Assembly: GCF_003289925.1 (NCBI RefSeq)
Contig: NZ_QLZQ01000002.1
Coordinates: 83,282-147,281, forward strand
Reading direction: 5' to 3'
Source: Planococcus maitriensis
GTDB taxonomy: Bacteria > Bacillota > Bacilli > Bacillales_A > Planococcaceae
Length of the DNA: 64,000 nt
In this document: in pieces, positions 6,587 to 14,975 of the stretch
Position numbering within the stretch: position 1 is the stretch's first letter
Layout: every line of letters begins with the position of its first letter
Made by a program: the position numbers and the translations under genes
Notes under the pieces: generated by a model
What the model was told of the DNA's origin: nothing
Databases searched by the model: none
The model's input: the letters and a program-made list of their open reading frames with translations, nothing else

Positions 6587-7960
6587 TCACCCGATGAGTT
6601 TCTTGGCTAGTCCCAATTGATGATGAACTTGGTCAAATCCCGTACCGCCGAGTGAATTGCGGCGTTTGACGGCCGTCTGCGGCAACAAGGTTTCATAAAT
6701 ATCGTCTTCAATGAGCGCACTTGCAGCCTGGAGGTCCTCAAGCGGCAGATCTTTCAAATAATAGCCGCGCTGGATGCATGTGAAGACCAGTTTGCCGGTG
6801 ACATCATGCGCTTCGCGGAACGGCATGCCCTTCGCCGCCAAATAATCCGCTAGTTCTGTCGCATTCGAGAAGTCGGAGTTGACCGCTTTTTCCATGGATG
6901 CGGTGTTGACATTCATCGTCCGGATCATCCCTTCAAAAATCGGCAGCGAGCCCATCAAGGTATGGACTGTATCGAACATGCCTTCCTTATCTTCCTGCAT
7001 ATCCTTATTATAGGCGAGCGGCAGGCCTTTCAAGGTCGTCAGCAAACCGAACAGGTTGCCATAGACGCGACCGGTCTTGCCGCGCACAAGTTCCGCCATA
7101 TCCGGATTCTTCTTTTGCGGCATGATGCTCGAACCGGTCGAGAAGGTATCATCGAGTTCGATAAAGCGGAACTCCTCGCTCGACCAGAGAATGATCTCCT
7201 CTGCAAAGCGCGATAAATGCATCATGAGCATCGAGGAGTTGCTGAGGAACTCCAGGATAAAGTCGCGGTCGCTGACGGCATCCAAACTGTTCTGGTAGAC
7301 GCCTGAGAAGCCGAGCAGTTCCGCGGACAGTTCGCGGTCGATCGGAAAACTCGTCCCGGACATCGCCCCCGCTCCCAAAGGCGAGACATCGATGCGCTTC
7401 AGGGATTCCTGCATGCGCTCTTTGTCGCGCTGCAGCATCCAGAAATAGGTCATCAAATGATGGCCGAAGGAAATCGGCTGCGCCCGCTGCAGATGCGTAT
7501 AGCCTGGGACGACCGTCTCGACATGCGCTTCCGCCTGTTCGACGATCGCCGACTGGAAGGCTTCGATCAATTCGACGATTTCCGTCACGCGATTCTTCAG
7601 ATAGAGATGCATATCCGTCGCGACCTGGTCGTTGCGGCTTCTGCCGGTATGGAGTTTTCCGCCGACAGGGCCGATTTCATCGATCAGGAGCTTTTCCAGG
7701 TTCAAGTGGATGTCTTCGTTCGATACGCTGAATTCCAGTTCACCGTTCTCTGCCTTTCCTTTTAGGGTCTGGAGGCCCGAGAGAATCAGATCAGCATCTT
7801 GTTGCGGCAAGATCTCGCAGGAAGACAGCATTTTGACGTGCGCCATGCTGCCTTGAAGATCTTCTAACACCAATTTCTGGTCAAAGGAAATGGAAGCTCC
7901 GAACTCGTCGACCCACTGTTCAGCTGTCTTTTGGAAACGACCGCCCCACAGTTTGGTCAT
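6587..7960 (-). CDS. argH: argininosuccinate lyase
   Basis: 457 aa, standard length. Splits argininosuccinate into arginine and fumarate, the last step of arginine synthesis. It opens with KLWGGRF, and the fumarase/aspartase-superfamily signature [12 protein letters not shown] is present, as are the substrate-loop motifs HTGRSRNDQ and [14 protein letters not shown]. The start overlaps the last four bases of argG (ATGA arrangement), so the two enzymes are co-translated. Confidence 0.97.
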   Translation of the reverse strand: MTKLWGGRFQKTAEQWVDEFGASISFDQKLVLEDLQGSMAHVKMLSSCEILPQQDADLILSGLQTLKGKAENGELEFSVSNEDIHLNLEKLLIDEIGPVGGKLHTGRSRNDQVATDMHLYLKNRVTEIVELIEAFQSAIVEQAEAHVETVVPGYTHLQRAQPISFGHHLMTYFWMLQRDKERMQESLKRIDVSPLGAGAMSGTSFPIDRELSAELLGFSGVYQNSLDAVSDRDFILEFLSNSSMLMMHLSRFAEEIILWSSEEFRFIELDDTFSTGSSIMPQKKNPDMAELVRGKTGRVYGNLFGLLTTLKGLPLAYNKDMQEDKEGMFDTVHTLMGSLPIFEGMIRTMNVNTASMEKAVNSDFSNATELADYLAAKGMPFREAHDVTGKLVFTCIQRGYYLKDLPLEDLQAASALIEDDIYETLLPQTAVKRRNSLGGTGFDQVHHQLGLAKKLIG

Positions 7961-9189
7961 AGCTGTACCTCCTCTTTGACTTGAGCCGTTACGGCAACTT
8001 CTTTCTTGTTGATTTTAGAGTTGACCACTGTCGGCAAGCCCCATAGCTCGATAAAGCCGACCGCAGATTCATGGTTGAATGTATCGTCTGTTGAATATGT
8101 CGCCAGTTCTTCGCTGTATAGCGAGTTCGGGGACTTACGCCCTTCCGTGATGGCATGTCCTTTGAACAGTTTCACACGAACCGTGCCGTTGACGAATTCC
8201 TGTGTTTCTTTCAGGAAAGCTTCAAGTGCCACACGCAGCGGAGAGAACCAAAGCCCTTCATAGATCAATTCCGTCATTTTTTTCTCGATGACCGGCTTGA
8301 AATGGGCCATTTCTTTCACCAAAGTGATATCTTCAAGCTCTTTATGCGCAGCGATCAACGTCATCGCTGCCGGAGCTTCATAGATTTCACGGGATTTGAT
8401 GCCGACCAGTCTGTTTTCCACATGGTCGATTCTGCCGACGCCGTGTTTGCCTGCAATGTGGTTCAATTCAAAAATCAGGTCCGTCAGTTTATAGTCGACA
8501 CCGTTCAATTTTGTCGGAACGCCTTTGACGAATTCGATTTCCACGATATCCGGCGTATCCGGCGTGTCTTCCAGCGCATTGGTAATGTCATATGCATCGG
8601 CTGGCGGCGTCGCCCAAGGGTCTTCAAGGATGCCGCATTCGTTGGCACGGCCCCACAGGTTCATGTCGATCGAGAATGGCGAATCCAAGTTGACCGGAAC
8701 CGGCACGTCATGCTGTTTGGCATAAGCGATTTCCTCATCACGCGACCAGCCCCACTGGCGGACAGGCGCTAAGACTTCAAGGTCGGGATTCAACGATTTG
8801 ATGGAAACTTCAAAACGAACCTGGTCATTGCCTTTGCCTGTGCAGCCGTGTGCAACGGCCGTAGCGCCGCTTTGCACTGCGATCTCTACGAGTTTCTTCG
8901 AAATCAATGGACGCGATAGAGCAGACACGAGCGGGTATTTGCCTTCGTATAAAGTATGGGCTTGCAATGAAATGAGTGCATAATCTTCGGCAAATTCGTC
9001 TCTGGCGTCAATCATGTAGCTTTCGACCGCTCCGACTTGCAACGCTTTTTGCTTGATGAAATCCAAATCTTTGCCTTCTCCGATATCGAGGCAAACTGCG
9101 ACGACGTCATAGCCTTGTGATTTAAGCCATGGAATGGCTACCGATGTATCTAGTCCACCTGAGTATGCGAGTACGATTTTCTTGTTCAT
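7957..9189 (-). CDS. argG: argininosuccinate synthase
   Basis: 410 aa. Joins citrulline and aspartate using ATP. The N-type ATP pyrophosphatase P-loop SGGLDTS is at residues 10-16, and the [12 protein letters not shown] motif follows near 117. Preceded by CAGGAGGTC, and first gene of the argGH operon. The upstream 150 bases hold no other gene; possible arginine-repressor half sites are listed separately. Confidence 0.97.
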   Translation of the reverse strand: MNKKIVLAYSGGLDTSVAIPWLKSQGYDVVAVCLDIGEGKDLDFIKQKALQVGAVESYMIDARDEFAEDYALISLQAHTLYEGKYPLVSALSRPLISKKLVEIAVQSGATAVAHGCTGKGNDQVRFEVSIKSLNPDLEVLAPVRQWGWSRDEEIAYAKQHDVPVPVNLDSPFSIDMNLWGRANECGILEDPWATPPADAYDITNALEDTPDTPDIVEIEFVKGVPTKLNGVDYKLTDLIFELNHIAGKHGVGRIDHVENRLVGIKSREIYEAPAAMTLIAAHKELEDITLVKEMAHFKPVIEKKMTELIYEGLWFSPLRVALEAFLKETQEFVNGTVRVKLFKGHAITEGRKSPNSLYSEELATYSTDDTFNHESAVGFIELWGLPTVVNSKINKKEVAVTAQVKEEVQL

Positions 9190-9199
9190 ATAATATGAC

Positions 9200-9246
9200 C
9201 TCCTGTATTTTTATACGTTATATGCGATGAATATACACATAATAAC
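9200..9246 (-). promoter_or_regulatory. possible arginine-repressor (AhrC/ArgR) sites upstream of argG
   Basis: AT-rich partial palindromes in minus orientation: GTGTATATTCAT and GTATAAAAATAC lie between the argG ribosome site and about 60 bases upstream. They resemble ARG-box halves (TGAATAAAAATTCA-like), but neither is a full match. Confidence 0.3.
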
Positions 9247-9352
9247 ACGGCATTTTTCATAACGCAAGAGAAGACGCGCATAAACTTTCATGTTTTTTAG
9301 GAAATATGCAAGAAACCGTGTTTCTTCTATAAGAGTGCACAAATGATGCACA

Positions 9353-9389
9353 CGCAAAAACCCGGAAGGCTTATTGCCTTCCGGGTTTC
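9353..9389 (-). terminator. terminator of the lipoprotein gene
   Basis: AACCCGGAAGGC pairs with GCCTTCCGGGTT, followed by T on the minus strand. It separates this gene from argG. Just outside are two small inverted repeats, AAGAAAC/GTTTCTT (about 9311-9327) and GTGCA/TGCAC (about 9333-9349), of unknown meaning. Confidence 0.8.
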
Positions 9390-9413
9390 GTCATATCGGG
9401 ATCCGCCATCCGC

Positions 9414-10007
9414 TTACTCCTCGGTGTCTTCGGCTTCCCCGGTTTCTTCTTCGTTCTCGTCATTGCCCATTGTATATTCCAATGTATCCATATCGATGCG
9501 TACTTCCGTCAATTCGCCGGTTTCCATATTATTGAAGAGAAATCCGATTTCGTCCCCTCGCACGATCGGTTGCCCCAATATGATAAGTTTGGACAATTGT
9601 TCCCCATTGATGAAGGCCTGTAAAGCTTCCGATTGACGCTTGGACTCCTCGTCTTCCAAGATGGTGATCTTGTCCGCTTCGCCTTGCATCGGGTAGGACT
9701 CCTCTAGCGGGCCTGTATAATCCGTCGAGACTTTCATGCCGGTGCGCAAGTCGCTGATGACCGCTTCTGTCGTTTCCCCGCCTTCCGCAAACTGGACTTC
9801 GACGTCTTCCGGTACTGAAAAATAAATGCTGTTGATGAGGATGCGTCCGTCCCCGATTTGCGTAATAAACCCTTCTTCTGTCATGCCTTCTTGTTCAACT
9901 GCAATTTCCGGTTCTTCTTCAGTTGCTGAAGGTTCCGCCGGTGCGGCATCATCGGAGCAACCCGCCAAAAGCAGGAACCCAGCAAGAAATAAACTAGCTT
10001 TTTTCAC
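9414..10007 (-). CDS. lipoprotein of unknown function
   Basis: 197 aa from a GTG at 10007, which has AAAGGA ten bases upstream and puts a clean lipoprotein signal at the N-terminus (VKKASLFLAGFLLLAGCS). A longer frame starts at 10085 but would bury that signal. The mature protein has an acidic linker (AAPAEPSATEEEPE), a compact domain with repeated beta-type segments (GFITQIGDGRILINSIYFSV; LRTGMKVSTDY), and an acidic tail (DENEEETGEAEDTEE). The middle part looks like an OB-like or DUF3221-type fold found in Bacillus lipoproteins, but I cannot name it confidently. It is anchored on the outer face of the membrane. Confidence 0.7.
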   Translation of the reverse strand: MKKASLFLAGFLLLAGCSDDAAPAEPSATEEEPEIAVEQEGMTEEGFITQIGDGRILINSIYFSVPEDVEVQFAEGGETTEAVISDLRTGMKVSTDYTGPLEESYPMQGEADKITILEDEESKRQSEALQAFINGEQLSKLIILGQPIVRGDEIGFLFNNMETGELTEVRIDMDTLEYTMGNDENEEETGEAEDTEE

Positions 10008-10094
10008 TTTATCCCAATCCTTTACGCTTAGATTCTTGTTGCAACTCTTAATTTTCAGTTTACCTGCTGAAGCATTCGCATGCAACTCTGTGCA

Positions 10095-11048
10095 TCAAGC
10101 CTGGCGGTAAACGAAAATGCCTTCCTCGTTCAAGCGCTCTTCGATCAAGCCGTCTTCGAGCAGGTAATCGACCTGGCCGATTGTCTCTGACAGCGTCAGG
10201 CCAAGTTCCTTTTCGTATGCATGCGGGAACAGCTGCTGCGTCAATTCGTAAACCGATTGTTCGTGTGAACGGTCGAGCATGTCCAGCACTTTCATCGCCC
10301 GCAAGTGCTGCTTTTCAAGCCGTGTGGAAACGAGTTCGTGGACATTGCGCACCTCTTTTCCGTGGCCGCTGTAGATGATGTCAATCGGCATTTTCAATAG
10401 CCGGCTGAGGGAGGCGTTGTATTGCAACAAGGATTTCGGGCGCCCTTCTTCCGGGTTATACGGCGGTTCGATAAGCGGATTCGATGACACTTTCGCGATG
10501 ACGTGATCGCCGCCGATCATCATGCGCTCTTCCGGATTCCAGAACGATAGATGGCTCTGGGCATGTCCCAGTGTTTCCATCACATGCCAGTCCGGGTGCC
10601 CCGGAAGCGTGTCCCCTTCATTGATCGCCATATCGAGCGGGCGGTTGCCCATCAAATTGAGCGGCCGCTTCATCTTTTTCATCCAGAACATCAAATCGCC
10701 CGGCACTCCTTCTTCTTTCAGGCACTCCTGATAGAATGCGTCGTGATAATCGAAGAAAGCTTCGTCCCGGCGCAGCCATAAATCATTATATGGATGGCCG
10801 TACAGTTTTGCGGCATCGAAGCCGTCGACCCATCCTGCGTGATCCGGGTGGTGGTGCGTCAAGACCACTTGCTCGATGTCTTCTGGAGCGACATTCGCCG
10901 CTTTCAATCCGGCCTTGAGCGCTTCCCAAGCTTCCGGCGTTTTCGGCCCGGCATCAATCAACGTCAACGCGTCGCCTTTCAATAAATAAGAATTGACATC
11001 TCCGACCGCAAATGGCGTCGGGATGGTGATTTTGATCGGTTCCATCAT
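10095..11048 (-). CDS. MBL-fold metallo-hydrolase (YqjP-like)
   Basis: 317 aa. The metallo-beta-lactamase zinc motif LTHHHPDHAG is near residue 66-75, with the later histidine in GHAQSHLSFW and the conserved D/H of IGGDHVI and YSGHGKEV. The C-terminal 80 residues look like the winged-helix tail of YqjP/LACTB2-type proteins. In B. subtilis yqjP is next to proI (yqjO) and close to namA (yqjM), as here, though on this strand it is divergent from proC. Substrate unknown. GTG at 11054, ATG at 11048 and ATG at 11045 are all possible starts behind AAGGGAG; I took 11048. Confidence 0.85.
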   Translation of the reverse strand: MMEPIKITIPTPFAVGDVNSYLLKGDALTLIDAGPKTPEAWEALKAGLKAANVAPEDIEQVVLTHHHPDHAGWVDGFDAAKLYGHPYNDLWLRRDEAFFDYHDAFYQECLKEEGVPGDLMFWMKKMKRPLNLMGNRPLDMAINEGDTLPGHPDWHVMETLGHAQSHLSFWNPEERMMIGGDHVIAKVSSNPLIEPPYNPEEGRPKSLLQYNASLSRLLKMPIDIIYSGHGKEVRNVHELVSTRLEKQHLRAMKVLDMLDRSHEQSVYELTQQLFPHAYEKELGLTLSETIGQVDYLLEDGLIEERLNEEGIFVYRQA

Positions 11049-11124
11049 TCCCACTCCCTTAAACTGAATGTCTATTCACTTATCATACCTTGAATGGCAG
11101 GCGCCGTCACGCAGACGGAGCAAT

Positions 11125-11153
11125 TTGACAAATAAAATTTCATTCCTTATAAT
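11125..11153 (+). promoter_or_regulatory. consensus sigma-A promoter of the proC T-box leader
   Basis: TTGACA, 17 bases, TATAAT: a perfect consensus match. It starts the leader RNA about seven bases downstream. Confidence 0.88.
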
Positions 11154-11164
11154 TTAATAACATA

Positions 11165-11400
11165 TGTAAGCGTAGATGAAGATCAGTACGGAAGGTGATG
11201 GGTACTAGAGAGTGCCGCCAACGCTGAAACGCCGCACCCCCGCTCCCTTCCTGAACCTGCTTCTGAGCTGCCGTGCAAACACGGCCGTCTGTCCGCGATA
11301 AGGATATCGAGTTGTGCAATCGTGCAAACTTAGGTGGTACCGCGGAAACAAGCGTTTTCGTCCTTGGAATAACAGGGATGATTGCGCTTTTTATTTTGAG
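11165..11400 (+). promoter_or_regulatory. T-box riboswitch, proline specifier
   Basis: The leader contains the conserved T-box element TTAGGTGGTACCGCGG at 11330-11345. A terminator follows, built from AAGCG....CGTCC against GGATG...CGCTT plus a T-run ending near 11396. In stem I the AGTA/GAA internal-loop pair is visible (AGTACGGAAGG near 11185 against CCTTCCTGAACC near 11245), and the codon after GAA is CCT at 11256-11258, a proline codon. Uncharged tRNA-Pro should stabilise the antiterminator and allow proC transcription, so proline starvation induces synthesis. The specifier was placed by hand alignment. Confidence 0.9.
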
Positions 11401-11417
11401 AAAAGGAAGTGGAATGT

Positions 11418-12221
11418 ATGAAAATTGTATGCGTAGGGGCCGGATCGATGGCCGAATCCATGATCCACGGCTGGATCAATAAGCGAATCATGAAACCGGA
11501 AGAAATCTCTGTCATGAACCGGTCAGACCAGGACCGTTTGGAATTTTTGCATGATGAATACGGCGTCAATATCGTCTGTGACGATCAGACCGAGCTGGGA
11601 GATGCTGATTTCATCCTGCTCGCGATGAAACCGAAAGATGTCGAAGTGGCATTGAAAGGCATCCGCGAAAAATTGACGGGCGACACCGTCATCGTTTCGG
11701 TCGCGGCCGGCGTTTCGATTGACACCATCCAGAAACATGTCGGCGATTTCGCCGTGGCACGCGCGATGCCGAATACATCGGCACAGATCGGCAAGTCCGC
11801 AACAGGCGTGGCCTGGAGCAAATTCGTCACAAAAGAGCAGCAGCACTTGCTGAGAAAGCTCTTGTCGTCGATCGGCGGCGTGACGGTCGTGGAAGAAGAC
11901 CAATTGCATGCGGTGACCGGCATTGCCGGAAGCGGCCCGGCGTATCTCTATTATTTCGCTGAATCCATGGTGCAGGCAGGAATCGACAATGGCTTGTCTT
12001 CTGCGGATGCGAAGAAGCTTGTGCGCCAAACATTCGATGGCGCAGCGGAAATGCTCCAGCAGGAGGATTTCGGCGAACTTCGTAAACGCGTCACGAGCCC
12101 GAACGGCACGACCGCTGCCGGACTCCAGGCCCTCTACGATAACGACTTCAAGCGTATCGTCGGCGATTGCGTCACATCCGCCGCCAACCGTTCCCGTGAG
12201 CTCGGCAAAGAATTCGAATAA
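11418..12221 (+). CDS. proC: pyrroline-5-carboxylate reductase
   Basis: 267 aa from the ATG at 11418; an in-frame GTG at 11409 lies too close to the AAAGGAAG box. Reduces pyrroline-5-carboxylate to proline with NAD(P)H. It has the N-terminal dinucleotide fold (CVGAGSMAESMIHG) and the C-terminal signature (AVTGIAGSGPAYLYYFAE; VRQTFDGAAEML; TSPNGTTAAGL). It is controlled by the proline T-box directly upstream. It matches proI (yqjO) of B. subtilis in position beside yqjP and yqjM genes. Confidence 0.95.
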   Translation: MKIVCVGAGSMAESMIHGWINKRIMKPEEISVMNRSDQDRLEFLHDEYGVNIVCDDQTELGDADFILLAMKPKDVEVALKGIREKLTGDTVIVSVAAGVSIDTIQKHVGDFAVARAMPNTSAQIGKSATGVAWSKFVTKEQQHLLRKLLSSIGGVTVVEEDQLHAVTGIAGSGPAYLYYFAESMVQAGIDNGLSSADAKKLVRQTFDGAAEMLQQEDFGELRKRVTSPNGTTAAGLQALYDNDFKRIVGDCVTSAANRSRELGKEFE

Positions 12222-12229
12222 GAAATCGA

Positions 12230-12272
12230 TCAACAGCCCGTGGAAGCGACGACTCTCACGGGCTGTTTCCAT
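12230..12272 (+). terminator. terminator of proC
   Basis: AACAGCCCGTG pairs with CACGGGCTGTT across a 14-base loop; only a short T-run follows. Confidence 0.65.
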
Positions 12273-12387
12273 TTTCACGGATGTTTTATACGCTAGAGAA
12301 GCATGCTAGGCAATGCTTTCGAATCGAAGCCATAGGGAATTTCCGGTATACTAATTCCTTGGATAGATACTGAAGGAGGAATTTCAC

Positions 12388-13404
12388 GTGGCAAAACTTT
12401 TCGAAGAATTCGAGCTCAAGGGCGTCCATTTCAAAAACCGCATCGTCATGGCCCCGATGTGCATGTACCAAAGCGATAAAGAAGACGGGCACATCACCGA
12501 TTGGCACCGCGTCCATTATCCGACGCGCGCGGTCGGCGGTGTCGGATTGATCATCACTGAGGCCACCGCCGTACAGCCGATCGGGCGCATTTCTTCCCGC
12601 GACCTTGGCATTTGGGATGATGCCCATATTGAAGGACAAGCAGAAATCGTCCGCTTGATGAAAGCGAACGGAGCGAAAACCGGCATCCAATTGGCGCATG
12701 CCGGCAGAAAAGCGACTGTCGACGGCGACATCCAGGCACCGAGTGCGATCGCTTTCAATGAAAAATACAAAACACCGAAAGCGATGACAATAGAAGAAAT
12801 CGACGCTACCGTCCAAGCTTTCCGGGACGGCGCTGTACGGGCCAAGAAAGCCGGCTTCGATGTCATTGAGATCCACGCAGCCCATGGTTATTTGATCAAC
12901 CAGTTCCTATCTCCTTTGACCAACCAACGGACCGATGAATATGGCGGCAGCAGCGGAAACCGCTACCGGCTGCTGCGCCGCATATTGGACGAGGTGAATT
13001 CGGTTTGGGACGGGCCCTTGTTCGTGCGCATTTCGGCAGAAGATTATACTGAAGGCGGCATGACGCCTGAACAATACGTCGAGATGACCAAATGGATGAA
13101 ACAGCAGAACGTCGATTTGATCGATGTCAGTTCAGGGGCTGTCGTGCCGGCACAAATTCCGGTGTTCCCTGGCTATCAAGTGAATTTTGCGGAAACGATC
13201 AAAAAAGAGACACCGATCGCAACCGGCGCAGTCGGCTTGATCACCGAGCCGCGCCATGCGGAAGAAATTCTCCAGAACGGCCGCGCGGATTTCATCTTCC
13301 TGGCACGCGAATTGCTGCGCAACCCGTATTGGGCCTACAACGCCGCACGTGAGCTCGGAGCCGATATCGAAGCTCCTGTGCCTTATGAGCGGGGTTGGAT
13401 ATGA
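12388..13404 (+). CDS. namA: NADPH dehydrogenase, old yellow enzyme family
   Basis: 338 aa from a GTG start behind GAAGGAGGAA. FMN-dependent ene-reductase of the YqjM class, used against xenobiotic enones and oxidative stress. Cys25 and Tyr27 in [10 protein letters not shown] match the redox-tuning cysteine and active-site tyrosine of YqjM, and the substrate-binding histidine pair is in [19 protein letters not shown]. It is followed by the antisense-RNA promoter of the toxin module rather than a simple terminator. Confidence 0.93.
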   Translation: MAKLFEEFELKGVHFKNRIVMAPMCMYQSDKEDGHITDWHRVHYPTRAVGGVGLIITEATAVQPIGRISSRDLGIWDDAHIEGQAEIVRLMKANGAKTGIQLAHAGRKATVDGDIQAPSAIAFNEKYKTPKAMTIEEIDATVQAFRDGAVRAKKAGFDVIEIHAAHGYLINQFLSPLTNQRTDEYGGSSGNRYRLLRRILDEVNSVWDGPLFVRISAEDYTEGGMTPEQYVEMTKWMKQQNVDLIDVSSGAVVPAQIPVFPGYQVNFAETIKKETPIATGAVGLITEPRHAEEILQNGRADFIFLARELLRNPYWAYNAARELGADIEAPVPYERGWI

Positions 13405-13409
13405 GACAG

Positions 13410-13437
13410 TTGCAAAATAGCTGTAATTTAGTATACT
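13410..13437 (+). promoter_or_regulatory. promoter of the putative antitoxin RNA
   Basis: TTGCAA, 16 bases, TATACT, starting six bases after the namA stop codon. No coding gene lies downstream on this strand before a strong terminator, so it appears to drive a short RNA. Confidence 0.68.
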
Positions 13438-13447
13438 GAAAGTAACG

Positions 13448-13475
13448 AAAAAAACCGGATGCTGTGTGCATCCGG
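13448..13475 (-). terminator. terminator of the putative toxin mRNA
   Basis: Perfect 8-bp stem (CCGGATGC/GCATCCGG), 5-base loop, then seven T on the minus strand. Confidence 0.8.
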
Positions 13476-13528
13476 CCAGCTGCATGCCGCCTTTCGAGGG
13501 CGGTCGGCTGGACACTATAGGTTTATGA

Positions 13529-13571
13529 AATAACCGTCAGCCCACGCCAATGGGACGGTTATTTTTTTTTC
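13529..13571 (+). terminator. terminator of the putative antitoxin RNA
   Basis: AATAACCGTC pairs with GACGGTTATT, with an inner CCCA/TGGG, followed by nine T. The T-run is the complement of the three lysine codons at the end of the opposing peptide. Confidence 0.85.
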
Positions 13572-13666
13572 GGAATGACCAGGATCAAGGATAGGACAAG
13601 CGTCAATGCGCTGATCGTCAACCCGACACTCGTGAACACAAGCGAAAATGCTTCTGCCATGGTCAT
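13559..13666 (-). CDS. holin-like / type I toxin-like membrane peptide, 35 aa
   Basis: 35 aa: a short start (MTMAEAF), one membrane helix of about 23 residues (about 9-31) and a KKK tail, the layout of the putative holin-like toxin family and of TxpA/BsrG-type toxins. The start has a very strong GGGGGTGG box six bases upstream. That box can pair completely with CCATTCCC just before it (13671-13678 against 13687-13694, two G-U pairs), which would hide it in the nascent mRNA, a feature of type I toxin mRNAs. A second in-frame ATG is at 13660. Divergent antisense RNA and a LexA-like box complete the module. It would act in the membrane. Function is inferred from architecture. Confidence 0.7.
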   Translation of the reverse strand: MTMAEAFSLVFTSVGLTISALTLVLSLILVIPKKK

Positions 13667-13723
13667 GCTACCACCCCCTTTCCATAGGGAATGGCCAAAC
13701 CGCCCTCATGCAGCTGTACCTTT

Positions 13724-13751
13724 ATTTTACCACAAACAGAACACTTGTTCT
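13724..13751 (-). promoter_or_regulatory. toxin promoter with overlapping LexA (SOS) box
   Basis: On the minus strand an extended -10 (TGGTAAAAT; -10 at 13724-13729) is preceded at 13738-13751 by AGAACAAGTGTTCT. That contains GAAC-AAGT-GTTC, which fits the Bacillus LexA/DinR consensus CGAAC-RNRY-GTTYG in both half sites and in the spacer. The box covers the -35 area, so LexA binding would block transcription. No good -35 hexamer is seen. Confidence 0.66.
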
Positions 13752-13857
13752 ATTGATAACTGTAAAAATAATCAGTAAAAATAACCCAATTTCTCGAGAC
13801 GCATGGAAGGATCACCCCATTGCGGATAGGGTGTGCCTTTTGAACTGGTGGAATTAT

Positions 13858-13893
13858 AAAGCCCTTTGCCATTCGAATTGGCAAAGGGCTTTG
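13858..13893. terminator. terminator after the ABC-transporter operon
   Basis: AAAGCCCTTTGCCA pairs with TGGCAAAGGGCTTT; the T-runs are short on both sides. Confidence 0.7.
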
Positions 13894-13907
13894 TGATTGA
13901 ATTGGCG

Positions 13908-14975
13908 TTATTCTTTCAGAAACCAAACCTCTTTCATATCCACGAACAAATCGATCGGTTCTCCGACGGCAGTTTTTTCAGCTTGTGCAATCGTCAGCAC
14001 ACATTCCAACAACTGCTTTCGAACTTTTACTATCAGGCTGTATATGCCGCGCCCATACTTCATTTCCTGGACGACGCCCCTCACCCGGGCGTGGCCCGAT
14101 TGACCGTTTTCCGACGCTTTGATCGCTTCTGGCCTGATGACCATGAAATAATCGCCGTCTGAAAGCGGCAGATGTACAGCGGCTTCCATTATTTTATCGG
14201 AAGAGGCGAAATGGCCGTTCTCGATCACACCGCCCAAGATATTTCGCAAGCCAAGGAACGACGCGACTGTTGTTGTTTCAGGGCGTTCGTATAATTCCCG
14301 CGCACTGCCGACTTGTTGCAATTTGCCTTCGCCCATGACCGCGATCCGGTCGGATAACGCGAATGCTTCATCGCGGTCATGCGTCACGAACAAAACGGTG
14401 ACGCGAAATTCTTTTTGGATGCGGCTCAGCAGCTCGCGCATTTCTTGCCTAAGTCCTGGATCGAGCGCGCTGAACGGTTCATCCATCAACAAGACGCGGG
14501 GATTAGCCACCAACGCCCTGGCGAGTGCCACACGCTGCTGCTGCCCTCCGCTCAGTTCGTCGGGAAAGCGGCTGCCGAATCCACTGAGACCGACATGTTC
14601 GAGCATTTCACGCGCGGCTTTCAAGCGCTGCTGTTTGCCGACTTTCTGCATTTTCAAGCCGAACGCGACATTGTCTTCGATGGTTTTATGCGGAAACAGC
14701 AACGATTGCTGAAACACCATGGCGAATCGTCTCGATTCAGGGGGCACGTTCGTCAAGTTTTCATCCCCCACCCAAAGCTCTCCGCCATCCGCTTCCAATA
14801 AGCCCGCGACCAGTTTCAGCAAAGTCGTCTTGCCGCAGCCGGAAGGGCCAAGAAGCGAAAAGAACTCGCCTTCACGAATGGCCAGCCGGACCGGGTGAAG
14901 CATGAATGGATTTTCTTCTCTTGCCTGTGCGGATATGTAGCGCTTTTGTATATCGATGATGCGCAAATCGCTCAC
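13908..14975 (-). CDS. ABC transporter ATP-binding protein (YnjD/PotA-like)
   Basis: 355 aa. Walker A (LLGPSGCGKTTLLK, about 39-52), signature LSGGQQQR and Walker B VLLMDEPFSALD are complete. A C-terminal TOBE-like regulatory domain of about 110 residues follows the ATPase core. It energises import through the two permeases encoded upstream; its start overlaps the permease stop by four bases. Last gene of the importer operon. By family it is in the Fe3+/spermidine/thiamine class; its substrate follows from the YnjB-like binding protein and is unknown. Confidence 0.88.
   Translation of the reverse strand: MSDLRIIDIQKRYISAQAREENPFMLHPVRLAIREGEFFSLLGPSGCGKTTLLKLVAGLLEADGGELWVGDENLTNVPPESRRFAMVFQQSLLFPHKTIEDNVAFGLKMQKVGKQQRLKAAREMLEHVGLSGFGSRFPDELSGGQQQRVALARALVANPRVLLMDEPFSALDPGLRQEMRELLSRIQKEFRVTVLFVTHDRDEAFALSDRIAVMGEGKLQQVGSARELYERPETTTVASFLGLRNILGGVIENGHFASSDKIMEAAVHLPLSDGDYFMVIRPEAIKASENGQSGHARVRGVVQEMKYGRGIYSLIVKVRKQLLECVLTIAQAEKTAVGEPIDLFVDMKEVWFLKE

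Larger units (their letters stand above)
13444..13571 (+). ncRNA. putative antisense (antitoxin) RNA of a type I module
   Basis: About 128 bases between a good promoter and a strong terminator, with three hairpins: CCGGATGC/GCATCCGG (13455-13475), CCAGC..CCGCC/GGCGG..GCTGG (about 13477-13515), and the terminator. It is complementary to the whole 3' untranslated part of the opposing peptide mRNA and to its last four or five codons. Loop sequences could start pairing. The architecture matches RatA/SR4-type antitoxin RNAs of B. subtilis; the RNA itself is predicted, not observed. Confidence 0.62.

Noticed and set aside
13559..13666. The small peptide as a prophage holin
   Set aside because: No phage genes lie nearby; the flanks are metabolic genes, and the antisense RNA layout fits a type I toxin better.
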